From Russula earlei (Eukaryota; Basidiomycota; Agaricomycetes; Russulales; Russulaceae), in contig JAGFNK010000756.1 of assembly GCA_025769875.1 (NCBI GenBank), positions 1 through 22,834 of the forward strand: a stretch of DNA of 22,834 bases, in the 5' to 3' direction. The notes below the pieces were generated by a model. That model did no database searches. It saw nothing but the letters and a program-made list of their open reading frames with translations, and had not been told where the DNA came from. Positions within the stretch are counted from its first letter, which is position 1. Each line of letters opens with the position of its first letter. Shown piece after piece: positions 1 to 9,458 of this stretch. The position numbers and the translations under genes were made by a program.

Positions 1-59
1 CGGACAATCCGGACCGTACGTGTAAATAATCCAAATTAGTTATTGTTCATCTTTTCCCT

Positions 60-82
60 CAGTCTCTTACTACAGAAGACTG
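60..82 (+). repeat. 23-bp repeat flanking the transposon, left copy
   Basis: The sequence begins cagtctcttactacagaaga and differs by one base from 3760-3782, in the same orientation. Its first and last six bases are inverted (CAGTCT/AGACTG), so it is also an imperfect palindrome. The copies lie about 30 and 70 bp outside the inverted repeats. Confidence 0.85.
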
Positions 83-114
83 AAGGTCAGTACTACACAT
101 TCCTTTACTGTACA

Positions 115-146
115 CCACTGGGAACTCGGCAGTTCACTACCATCTC
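115..146 (+). repeat. left terminal inverted repeat of the pogo-type element
   Basis: These 32 bases, beginning CCACTGGGAACTCGGCAGTT, are the exact reverse complement of 3655-3686. Pairing continues outward to 106 with two mismatches at 113-114. Confidence 0.93.
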
Positions 147-457
147 AGCAATTTCATTTTTCCCTGTATCTGCTCAAACAACTCTATTCAAAACTTTGTA
201 GTTATACTATTGAGTACCATTAATGTCATTCTAGCAAAGAAAAATTGCAGTCCATTGAGTGGTTCTTGAGTAATGTTTTGGCCTGGGGGTCATGCCTGCA
301 TCATGCCTGCATCACACCGCTGTCATGGCAGAGGGCGGAGTTTGATTCCAGTGGGTGATCACATCACCGACAGTACACTGACTCAGAGGCCTCTGAGGAT
401 CTGGGTACTCTCTCAATGCCATGTTACAGGCGGTCCAGTTGGCCAGCACAAGACCAT

Positions 458-2655
458 ATGTATGAGCAGTGGCTAAAGGCTGCATTGAGTGACTACCGCA
501 ATGGGATCTATCGATCATTTACTCACGTGGCACTGGCCCATGATGTCAGTGCATTCCATACATGGCCAATAAGTTGAAATCTTATGCTTTCCAAGGTTTC
601 ACACCAGACGCTACAAGATAGAGCTTCTGGGAAACATAAGTCACGTCAGGAAGCTCACCAGGATGGCCAGCTTCTCAAGCTGGCCCAGGAAAAGGCATTG
701 CTAGATTGGTGTGACCAGCTGTCCACAGAGGCGATGCCTTTGGATCAAAAGGCACTGCGGGCTCATGCTCTGGACCTATCTAGCCACTACCCTGGAATAA
801 ACTGGCATTATCGGTTCATTAAATGCAACTCCAGTCTGACTTTCTCGAAAGCAAGTGGGTTGGATCCAAAGCACGCAAAAAACTTTAATAGGACAGTAGT
901 CCATGACTACTTTGCAAAACTACAGGAACTGGTGGACACTTATGATGGGATACCACCGGAACATCAATGGAATATGGACAAGAAGGGAATCCAGATGGGA
1001 GGCGGCCGTGAAAAAAGTATCTATTCATGAAAGACCGGAAGCAGTGATATCGCATCAAGAGCGACAGTCTGGAGCTTGTCTCCATCATTGAATGCATTTT
1101 GGCAGCAGGATCTCTCATGCCATCAGGATTTGTTCTCTCAGAGGGCCCGCTGCCTGACTGCCGGGATTTGGAGGGTGTCAGAAGGTGAGATTCAATCTGG
1201 CATTTTGGCGGCATAAACTGATTTCACCTTCACAGTGTTGCAACATCCCCTTCTGGATGGACAGATCATGAAATATGCGAGCAGTGGTTCCAATCTGTGT
1301 TCATTCCGGTTGCTGCTACTCATCGTGTTAATGACAAACCGATTGTATTGACCTTTGACGGGCACAACTCGCATGAGACCCCAGCCATGCAGCAACTTGC
1401 ATATGACAATAAGATTGTACTCTTCTGCCTCCCTTTGAAAACTACACACAAGCTTCAACCCCTTGATGTGTTGGTTTTTGCACCAGTCCAATGCGCGTGG
1501 TCATCGCATTGTGACCACCGCCTCGCTGAAGGCATCAAGATCACACGCTATAATGTTATTCATGAATACATGGTTATTCATAAAGTTGTCACCCTGGACC
1601 TCATTCAGAACGTGTTCCGCAAGTCCGGAATCTGGCCCCTCAATCCGTCGGTCTTCACTGAAGAAGACTTTGCACCTAGCAAGGCATCATCATCTTCATC
1701 ACACTTCCCCTCTTTGTACCCGATGGAGGTTCCAACCTCACCTCCAGCAGTCAGTTCGGATCTCAGTTCTGAAACTAGTGACACTGATTATATTGCCTCA
1801 GACTTGGAGGGAGGTGCTAGGGATGTGACCAGCAGCCACAAATCCTCAACATCCTCAACGACTGGGACTGACCCTCACTTATGTGCTTGCAATGCAATGA
1901 TCACGTGCGCGTCTTCGGCACAGAACATGGAGGGGATTCTTTCTGATCACCAAGCTGTCTCTGTGCTCCAAGATCAAACACGGAGCCGTGAGGAGCTGAT
2001 TTCCAAAATACAATCACTTCGTCACAAAGTTTCAGTCCTTTCCCAAACTGTGATTATGCAAGCATCACAATTGAGTGCGGCAAATGCACACTGCACAATT
2101 GCTCAGCGAGAGGCCAACGATCTGCGCGTGAAGTTGGCAAATCAGCAGAAGACAAGACCTCATGCTTTGACAAAGATCAAGGCCCGGTTTGTTACACATC
2201 CCGAGCTGAAGGAGGCGTTTGAAGCAGACAAATGAGATCAAATTAACCAGGAGAGAAAAGAAACAAAAAAATGCGCTGAGAAAGCTACTGAAGATTCAGC
2301 TCGTGCTATACGAATTAGTGAAGGCACTGTTTCAAAGGTTTTTGACAATTCTTTTTCATCATACAAGCGCAAGGAAGACCTTATGATGATTGCAGGTGCT
2401 CTCGAGCTCTCAATGGAGGGCACCGCGTCTGAACTCACCACATGGATCAAAGAGCAACTTGTTGCACATCCTGAGTTGGAAAACAACCAACGATTTGTGG
2501 GACTTTATGGCAGACAACGTAGTAGTAATAATCACTATCCTTCCTCGTCATCCCTTGCCTCATCAATAGGACCCTCACTGGCACAACCATTTGCACAGCT
2601 GCCTTTGCAACACTCTTACAGTACTGCTGTCAAGACATGTACTGCTGATCACTAA
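458..2655 (+). pseudogene. broken pogo/CENP-B-type DDE transposase
   Basis: The most likely start is the ATG at 458 (MYEQWLKAALSDYRNG), a Psq-like helix-turn-helix. Two 51-nt introns fit. 545-595 (GTCAGT...CCAAG) joins AHD to VSHQTLQDRASG. 1185-1235 (GTGAGA...CACAG) restores the frame into SVATSPSGWTDHE. The catalytic triad is visible: D at 977-979 (NMDKKGIQMGGG), D at 1357-1359 (LTFDGHNSHE) and D at 1465-1467 (HKLQPLD), the last two separated by 35 residues. Damage: a reading-frame change near the A6 run at 1011-1016, an in-frame TGA at 1045-1047 inside KDRKQ-YRIKSD, and another TGA at 2233-2235. Beyond the second stop the same frame continues to 2655 with a small SAP-like segment (YKRKEDLMMIAGALELS). 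A low-complexity Ser-rich linker and a probable coiled coil lie between the DDE domain and that tail. Known of the family: such proteins cut and paste their own element at TA sites. Confidence 0.85.
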
Positions 2656-3654
2656 GGACTCAGGAGCAGGTGGGCAAGGGTCGGAACAGATGGTACGCGG
2701 TGAAGGCGGTGTTGAACAGGAGGACGAGCCAAACAACGAAGAGGTACCAGATGGGGACTGGTAGGTGTTGCAAGAGACAAAGGCGAAGGCTAGAGGCCAG
2801 TGTAGCGAGGGGCTTTAAACAAGGTGGTCGTTGAAGAGTACCTTGAAGACGAGAGTAGACTTTAAACTGAGCGGTCGCAGGGGAGTACCCAGGAGGATGA
2901 GAGTATCACAAATGGACAGTCTGACGACTGCCATGCTTCATTGGGGCTTATATACAGTGTACAGGGTTGATTACAAAGAACTGGGACTATTCTAGACTCT
3001 TTGGTACCATCCAATAGGACTACAGAGGCATAAACTTGCTTGTGTCAAGTTTCAGGCTTACTGAGCGCATTACTGATCATTGTGGAGCGATGACATCATT
3101 ATGATGTCACTGTGGAGCGCTTAGTGAGCCTATGAGGTCACTGTGGAGTCGCTCAGTCAGCCATGATGTCATTGGAGTCTTGATGACATCAGATGATTTA
3201 TGCAACAGTTTCTAAGAGTTTGTGCCGCTGTTTCAGGTCCTTGGTGGCTGGGTGGCCATGTGGCTGCCACGCGATGATTACCCGATTAGGAAACGGGTGC
3301 CTGGTTGTGTTATAGTGCCTTTGCAATAGCGATATCTTGTACTGTAGGAGGGATAGCCCAGAAAATGGAAGAGAGTTGGCAATGCAAAGTGAGAGAGGTC
3401 TCTCTTGAGTGAAATAGGACAATCTACGGCCAGGACCTGGCCTTGGTTCGTAACAACTGCACCATACAGTACTACTACTACACCATCATTCCAGATTCAA
3501 TATTGGGACCAGATTCCACTCAATTAGATGCTACTCCTGTTTTCCCTAGTCCCCACCTAATCAAATTGCATTGTACATAACATTTCATCCTGGGCGGACT
3601 TTAATTCGGCATGTGTGTTACATGTATGTTACTTTCGTGACATTTGTGACCACC
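2656..3654. other. non-coding right half of the transposon
   Basis: No convincing coding region lies between the transposase and the right inverted repeat. The stretch holds the short repeat block at 3077-3148 and a 17-bp palindrome (3092-3108). A 74-codon open frame on the minus strand (3198-3422, containing AWQPHGHPATKDLKQRHKLL) may be the remnant of another dispersed repeat, but I cannot identify it. Confidence 0.6.
3077..3148 (+). repeat. subterminal short direct repeats, TCAYTGTGGAG x3
   Basis: Copies are at 3077-3087 (tcattgtggag), 3107-3117 and 3138-3148 (both tcactgtggag), spaced about 30 nt apart. A perfect palindrome with 8-bp arms, gacatcat-t-atgatgtc, sits between the first two (3092-3108). 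Repeated motifs inside transposon ends are often transposase binding sites; that role here is inference. Confidence 0.7.
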
Positions 3655-3686
3655 GAGATGGTAGTGAACTGCCGAGTTCCCAGTGG
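3655..3686 (-). repeat. right terminal inverted repeat of the pogo-type element
   Basis: This is the perfect 32-bp inverted partner of 115-146. With the outer extension the repeat runs to 3695 with two mismatches (3687-3688). Confidence 0.93.
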
Positions 3687-3723
3687 CATACAGTATACCT
3701 CTTTTAAAGCTAATAGTGTACAT

Positions 3724-3798
3724 AGTTATATTCCTATAGGTTAGCTAACTAACCCAATACAGTCTCTTATTACAGAAGACTGAGTTATATTCCTATAG
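3724..3798 (+). repeat. right copy of the 23-bp repeat, bracketed by 16-bp direct repeats
   Basis: The 23-bp sequence at 3760-3782 matches 60-82 with one difference. It lies between two identical 16-mers, agttatattcctatag, at 3724-3739 and 3783-3798 (period 59 bp). The arrangement could be a small tandem duplication, or an insertion of 43 bp flanked by a target duplication. The segment after the first 16-mer also holds a small palindrome (ggttagctaactaacc). Confidence 0.8.
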
Positions 3799-3804
3799 CT
3801 CCAA

Positions 3805-4021
3805 CATCTTCATCAGGGCCTGGAAGAGAGCTGATATGTCAGGTGACTGTTTGTAAAGGTTGTCTAAGCTCATACTCCTTTGGGTTATAGGAGACCCACC
3901 AACCCCCCCCTGTTGGCAGGTCTCCTATAACCTGATGGTGGACAAGCTTCCGCCACCACCAAGACAACCTTTATGGATGGTTGCCTGACATACCAGCTCC
4001 CTTCCAGGCCTGATGATGAAG
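3805..4021. repeat. long imperfect hairpin (foldback/MITE-like)
   Basis: The left arm (3805-3865) and right arm (3962-4021) are imperfect reverse complements. Examples are AAAGGTTGTCT at 3855-3865 against its complement at 3962-3972, and the stretch reading cctggaagagagctgatatg against a right-arm stretch whose complement reads cctggaagggagctggtatg. An inner perfect 14-bp stem, GGTTATAGGAGACC (3883-3896), pairs with 3919-3932 around a C-rich loop. The mismatches between the arms are mostly transitions, which suggests an old inverted duplication. No coding frame is obvious. Confidence 0.8.
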
Positions 4022-4653
4022 CTGAAGAGGAGGCTAACAGCGCAGAAGCCTAAGCTCCATGTGTCAGTGCCCGTGTTGAGTGCCCATTCCTCTCTCTAAT
4101 CTCCATTGTATGTGCACCATGAAGGTATCATAAAAACCATCCCAAAAAAAAAAAATTTTTACAACTCCCCCTTGAATGTCCCTTTACTCGTATAGTGAAA
4201 GTGGGGTGGCAGTGGGCCCAATTATCGTGATCCTTATGTCTGGAAGCGTGCTATCGTGATGTGGGCTACTGCCCTCAAGACGCGATTGATGATCCGAAAC
4301 GTATTATTGGGGCAAGGTTGTCTCGAGACAGCCAATGACAGAAGATTCTTCACTCACTTGATTTGCACAACCATATTTCGTTGAATGTAGGAACCTGACT
4401 AGTATTGACCCTTGTGAGCATCGCAAAGGTAGTGCTATCAGTCCAGCAAGTTGAACCGAGACGAGAGGTTCTGTAGATAGACACAACAGAAGCGAACTTC
4501 ACATGGTAACGCAGGCGTTGGAATCAGAACGGAAGCCGAGATTGTGGGGTCTGTTTTCGATGGGGGCAATGGTGGGGTATGCATGTAGAATAGATCATGA
4601 TGTGGAAGTAACCATGTCAGAAATTCCGGCTCAACGAGAAACGGGTAGAGGTT
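4022..4653. other. intergenic stretch between hairpin and CLC gene
   Basis: No gene is recognised. There is an A-rich/T-rich run (about 4143-4160) and two short open frames (4304-4486 minus, 4503-4712 plus). The plus-strand frame overlaps the antisense of the last CLC exon. I see no family motif in either. Confidence 0.5.
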
Positions 4654-7600
4654 TCAGATTGACTTTGTCTCCAACTCCCGGAGAAATGCCAGCCAGCCAT
4701 TTTTGTCGATGACGCCTTCATCTGTAAATGGTTCAAGATGAGGTCAGTGCTGGCCATTGATGAGAAGGCAAGAGGAACAACTCACAATAGCCATCTGCAT
4801 CTGTCACGACAACGTAACGTGCGCCAAGCTTGACGAAAAACTGCTGTACAAGTTCCAAAGGGGAGTTGATGCTGATCGTCAGCGGGGCCTGCGTGAAGTT
4901 ATTGAGTTAGATCTTGAATGAGGGTTTGCTGGAAGACGTACCTTGTCCATGTACACACTAAGGTCAAATGGATCCTCAACATGATCGATAAAAGATGAGA
5001 TGGACGACGAAGAAAAGGTTCTAAAACGCCGGACACCAGTCAGGAATGATACAGGATGATCCGCATCCTCTGCTATGATGCCTAGGAAACATGTACCGAA
5101 TTAGCGCCTGGGCGACCAATGTCAGTGGGCAGGTAGTTGAAGACGTACTGAGGGCGTGCTCAAGCTCATTCCCACCCATGAAACCGAGCATCCGCGATTT
5201 CCCATTCGAATCTGTGCGAATGATTGGCAACCCAGTATTCGCGTATCCGGCCGCGGCAAGTCTGGCGAGTTGGTCGCGCAGGGTGCGAACCGTGTTTGTG
5301 CGCCCGCTGTCGATGATTTCCACCCCCGTATCCATCTGCAGAGATGTAGGTATCTGTGAGAAGGACATACATAGACTGGAACGTACGGCATCGTGGACGG
5401 TACGACCACCCCAGAGGTATTGATGCTTCGCATTCAGGTAAGGGAGCTTGGAAAGCCTGAATTATCATGAGCACATAAGAGGACGACAGAAGGTTGAGGT
5501 GGCACACTCGATCACGAGATCGTAGATACCCTTGGGTTCAAGAGCATCTGCAACGGTCTTGGCAACCAGGACAGCCAGCATGACTGGCACAGCATACGTC
5601 AGGGTGTCCGTCAGCTCAAACATGATGACAGCCAGTGAAACAGTAGTCCGGGTGACGCCAGATAGGGTGGCCGCCGCGCCAACCATGGCATATAGCCCTG
5701 GGATTATGCATGATGTATTCCCCTTGCATGAAGCAAACACCGGCGAGGCAGGCCAACGCCACCGTGCATACTGCACCGCAAGCCCCACAATGCGGCCTGC
5801 GCACGCACCAACACCAAGGGTCGGGATGAAAATCCCGGCAGGGACCTTGATGCCGAAGGTCACGATAGTGAGAGCAGCCTTTACGACCAGCGCGACTGCA
5901 ATCATACGCATGACGTGGAACGTTTGCTTTCCGGGGTCAAGTACACAGAGACCGGCATGGGTATTTGGTGACCCAGGAAGACACATGGCGAAAAGATTAT
6001 AGACGAGCTCTGTGCCACTCATGAGCGTATAACCATTTATGAAGCTCAAGATCGCGGTAATCGCGGTAATCTTGACATACAATTAGTTCCAAGTGCCTTC
6101 TGAGAAGTGGATGGATTAACCCACCAGGAGGACCTCCGCGACTGGGTGGTTCCTGAGCCATGTTTTTTTCCCGAACATCACGGCACCATCGGTAGTTCAA
6201 CTTTGAGAAATACGCGCCATACAAGCCACCAAAGACGCCAAGTAAAAGGAAGGGGACGAGTTCATAAGCATGCCAATCCTGTTCGTGGAGTTTGTGAGAG
6301 TCGCAATAAACAAAGCAATGATCCTCACAGACTTTGTCGTAGGTGACTTGGAATAGCACAAGTTTACCCGTTCCAAACGGATCGAGAAAGCGCAGCGTCA
6401 TCGCGGCAATCATTGCACAGAAAAAGCTGATACATGAAATTAGAATGGAAGCCATTCGCCGCGCCAAACGACGATACCTTCTCCACATGACCTGAGTGGA
6501 TGTTGCTTCAGACGAGGCGGCTTTTCGGGCATGTGAGCACTGACCTTTGGTGGGAAGAAATAAGAAACTTCCTCCAAGCTGAACAAGACGCCGCCGATTG
6601 GAGCTCCAAACGCCACTGCGACGCCTGCAGCACTTGCAGCGCTAAGTATCTCTCGTCGCTTGCCTGTAAAATGGGTTGGACGAAGAAGACCAACCGATGA
6701 CAAACGCACCTTCGTTGTTTTCATACTTGACGCAGTATCGACTAACGATATTTCCGATACAGCTCGCTATGTGTACAAAGGGACCCTCCTTTCCCAGAGA
6801 GAGACCCGATGCGACGGACAATGCCAGCCCGACCGCCTTGACAAAGAGGGTGCGGCCTCCAAGGTAACCATGGATCACGAAGCCTGGGGACAGAAGTGGT
6901 TCAAAACTCCGGGACCAGGTAAAGCAGGCACACACCAGAAAGAATCGTTTTCACTTCAGGTATACCGCTTCCTGCGGCGTAGTAGAGAACTTTGCGTCTT
7001 GCGGGAGAATCAGCCGGCGGCGCAAAACGTTTGCCGTCCTCTGTCGGGGTGTCAAAGTCAGGGGAAAGCACGCCCGAATCTTTCCGGGTGACGAATGACG
7101 TTGAAGCGGTCAGGTGGATGGTGAGGAGGGACGAGACCAAGGCGAGAAGAAGCTACAAGGATGAGCGATGGCTTGCGCGATGGAAGGGTACGGCTGGGAC
7201 GTACAGCTGAGAGAAAATAGGTAGCACGTCCGACGAGGATGCGAGACAGCGGAGAGGCGCCGGTGACGGCAAGGGCTTCACCCCAAGAGAGCCAAGAACG
7301 GCAAGGGTCAGTTGACGCGCCGAGAGCGAAAGTGAGGGCGTCGGATGTGATCGGACAGCAGAATCTACGTGCCTTCCACCAGCCTGTGGCACAGTAGCCG
7401 TATTTGATGTCGAAGAGCCACTGCTCGCTGCGAACGATCAAGAACGCGGTGAGAGCGGTGAGAAAGCCGACGATGGTGACGAGGACCCATCCCATGAAGC
7501 GATCGGCTGCGTTGTACACGCGCCCACGTATGGACTTGTGTCGCCTGAGACGATACATGCGGGTCGAGTCTTTGATGGCATCATGCAGCCAATCCACGGA

Positions 7601-8155
7601 GGTGAATGACGAATACCACACCCGGATGCCATTCATCCGCACGACACCTTCCGTTGCCACGTCAGGCGCTTCTCCTGGAATGCGGCCTGGGGAAAATGGC
7701 GCATCGTATGCCGAGATGGGTCGTCCCGAGCGAAAGATGGACGTCCGATCAAGCGTGCCATGATACGGACGCGTCGGCGAGGTACTGGTAGAGTGAGGCT
7801 GCACGCTGCTCGAGAAAGGAGCGAGGTTCGGCAGCGCTGAAAGTCCAGGACGGAGGTGGAACCCGGTCCGTTTGGTCGTGACCTGCGGGAGCGTTCCATA
7901 TGATGAATGAGCTTTCTGCATCAAAGGACGCTCGCGTAGGATGGGCGCCGTCTCTGCTGCACTCGTACTGGTGCTCTGGGTATCTGCCTCGGCAGAGAGG
8001 GTTTGAACCGAACCAATGTGGAGTAATCGTTGGCGACGCCATGTCGTGTCAGAGGGCCCGCTTAAAGGGCCCGACGGCACCTCCGTTGCGGCGGATGATG
8101 TCAGGGATAATGACGATAGGGTCCTCTTGGGCGAGCTGTCGGTTGAGAAGGCCAT
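4654..8155 (-). CDS. GEF1: CLC-type voltage-gated Cl-/H+ exchanger (Gef1/CLC-3 like), frameshifted in this sequence
   Basis: Thirteen exons (minus strand): 7205-8155, 6936-7152, 6710-6883, 6545-6663, 6478-6491, 6333-6426, 6125-6278, 5508-6070, 5387-5456, 5149-5335, 4942-5081, 4786-4888, 4654-4721. Joined length is 2854 nt, one more than a multiple of three. Removing one T from the T7 run at 6163-6169 gives 950 residues and restores [19 protein letters not shown]. Seen: a long Ser/Thr-rich N-terminus (about 1-170), first membrane segment near 222-242, selectivity motifs GSGIPEVK (378-385), GKEGPFVH (from 420) and [11 protein letters not shown] (647-657), and two CBS domains at the C-terminus. 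Glu422 fits the gating glutamate. Glu479, 57 residues on as in CLC-5, fits the proton glutamate, so an endosomal/Golgi-type 2Cl-/H+ antiporter is inferred rather than a channel. The gene symbol is by family resemblance to yeast Gef1. The indel may be an assembly error. Confidence 0.93.
6163..6169 (-). other. homopolymer frameshift in CLC exon 7
   Basis: The coding strand reads cgg gaa aaa followed by one extra A before aca tgg ctc. The frame changes from RDVREK to [13 protein letters not shown] exactly in a run of seven A. Six A would give an uninterrupted CLC protein. Confidence 0.85.
6478..6491 (-). other. 14-nt microexon of the CLC gene
   Basis: The flanking introns are 6427-6477 (51 nt) and 6492-6544 (53 nt), both GT-AG. 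The exon encodes VMWR plus two bases of Ser, turning SYFFPPK-SFFCAM into the family sequence [17 protein letters not shown]. Without it the phase is lost, which strongly supports it. Confidence 0.88.
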
Positions 8156-8372
8156 ACGTCGCCCTGCGTTGGTGGGCCTTGCTCGAGGTGGGTGGGAATC
8201 CCAAAGGAAGGGAGATGCTTGCAGGAACCTCCTTTAGGAAGGCGTACAATGTCATGATCTCATACATCGCCTGAGAGCGAGGCTCAGCTCACAGTTGGTT
8301 TACGGTACAGTACGGTACGGTCAGAGTACAGATGTGTGACGGCGAGTACCCTTCATCAACGAGCCCGGTGGT
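8156..8372. other. intergenic, CLC promoter side
   Basis: This is the 217 bp between the PIG-X stop and the CLC start, both genes on the minus strand. It contains a small repeated motif (acggtac, repeated around 8302-8320). No firm promoter element is recognised. Confidence 0.4.
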
Positions 8373-9223
8373 TTAGATGCTTTTTTTTGCTCTTGCCACT
8401 GTATCGGCCCGCTTGCCGCGGGACGCCCGTGCGATATTCCGCAGGAGATACACAAAAGCGAAGAGGATAGCGATGACAGTACCAGTCTCCACCACGGCTA
8501 CGTCTCCCGCATCGCCAACGGGTACGCGGAGAGTCTGTGCGCGCACCGACTTCGCACGCGGAACCAAGACGAACATCGGTTCGGCGCCGTCTCGGAACGC
8601 GGGCGCGAGTTTGACGGCGTCGCGTAGCGCATCGGGCACTTGCGCGCGTTTGGCTGTGTGCATAGTAAGGGCAATCGATGTAAAGGAAAGAGACTCGTTG
8701 TCATAACGCCACTCGAAAAGAACACACGAAGGATGCAAGTTGTGAACGCACCCTGACTGCCACCTGCTCTCCGCTCCTGCTCCCGACAGGCCCAGAACGC
8801 CTCGGGAGGCGGAAACACAACTTCGTCGATCAGTTCACCCTCCATTTTCGCTTTCGGGACGCCGTATCGTGCGTGCAAGGGTACTTCGACGCTGAGCGTA
8901 CGACCGTCGCCTTCATCAGCTTCGTCGTCGTTCACGCTCTCCGGGACAATCACGTCCAACAACAATCCCGACGGACCGCCGGCGCCATGTGCGAATACGG
9001 GAGCCTCCAAATTACCCCCGCCGAAGCGCTCGAACGTGTAATACGCGCGGCGGTGGGCCAGTTCGTAGGGGTCCACGAATAACTGGGCGGGGAGCGTGAA
9101 GTACAAGTAAAGCGTGCAGGAACGTGGGCGTGGGCTGCGTATGGCGAACCGCGTGGTCGAGGTAGTGTGGAAGCCCTTGGTAGGAGCCAAGGTCGCCGAG
9201 AGCAGAACAACGGTTTCATCCAT
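8373..9223 (-). CDS. PBN1: PIG-X/Pbn1-type GPI mannosyltransferase I accessory subunit
   Basis: Two exons, 8752-9223 and 8373-8653, with a 98-nt GT-AG intron (8654-8751), give 251 codons in phase (250 residues; human PIG-X is similar in size). Family-typical segments appear in order: LYLYFTLPAQLFVDPYELAH, LEAPVF, VEVPLHARYGVP, VFPPPEAFWAC, LRVPVGDAG, and a C-terminal membrane helix (VVETGTVIAILFAFVYLL) followed by a short basic tail ending KSI. In known systems PIG-X/Pbn1 stabilises PIG-M/Gpi14, which adds the first mannose to GPI in the ER lumen. I chose the ATG at 9223. The frame stays open upstream for about 20 codons to a TGA with no other ATG, so an extra upstream exon carrying a signal peptide remains possible. 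Confidence 0.85.
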
Positions 9224-9458
9224 GTGGTCGTCTACGGTCACGGTGCGGGTGACTGCGTCGCGGAATGCGGGCCGTCTGGGCCGTGATCAACCCTGTGCTG
9301 GTGGCGTTCAAAAAATCTGACGAGGATCGACTCGTTTCAAAATAATAGACGCGAGTGTTTGAATTTGTATAATAATCCTAGTCCATTGTTGTACTAGTTT
9401 CATGAAGTGGTATGCTCGAGCTCTACTCAGAGAAGAGGCAAACGAATAGCGATGCCTT

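Larger units (their letters stand above)
113..3688 (+). mobile_element. pogo-type (Tc1/mariner superfamily) DNA transposon, degenerate copy
   Basis: The element is bounded by long inverted repeats and carries one transposase gene with a helix-turn-helix N-terminus and a DDE catalytic domain. A TA dinucleotide lies just outside each proposed end (111-112 and 3689-3690), as expected for the TA target duplication of Tc1/mariner/pogo elements. The exact ends are uncertain by a few bases, because the flanks keep pairing (actgta and its complement) beyond the perfect repeat. The coding part occupies 458-2655, and about 1 kb of non-coding sequence with short repeats separates it from the right end. 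The transposase has two in-frame stops and one frameshift, so this copy is probably non-autonomous. Superfamily assignment is firm; family-level naming is not possible by eye. Confidence 0.85.

Noticed and set aside
5532..6002. Long open frame on the plus strand
   Set aside because: It is antisense to the largest CLC exon (5508-6070), which has clear family motifs. GC-rich coding sequence often opens the opposite strand.
7404..7763. Plus-strand open frame of 119 codons
   Set aside because: It is antisense to CLC exon 1 with no motif.
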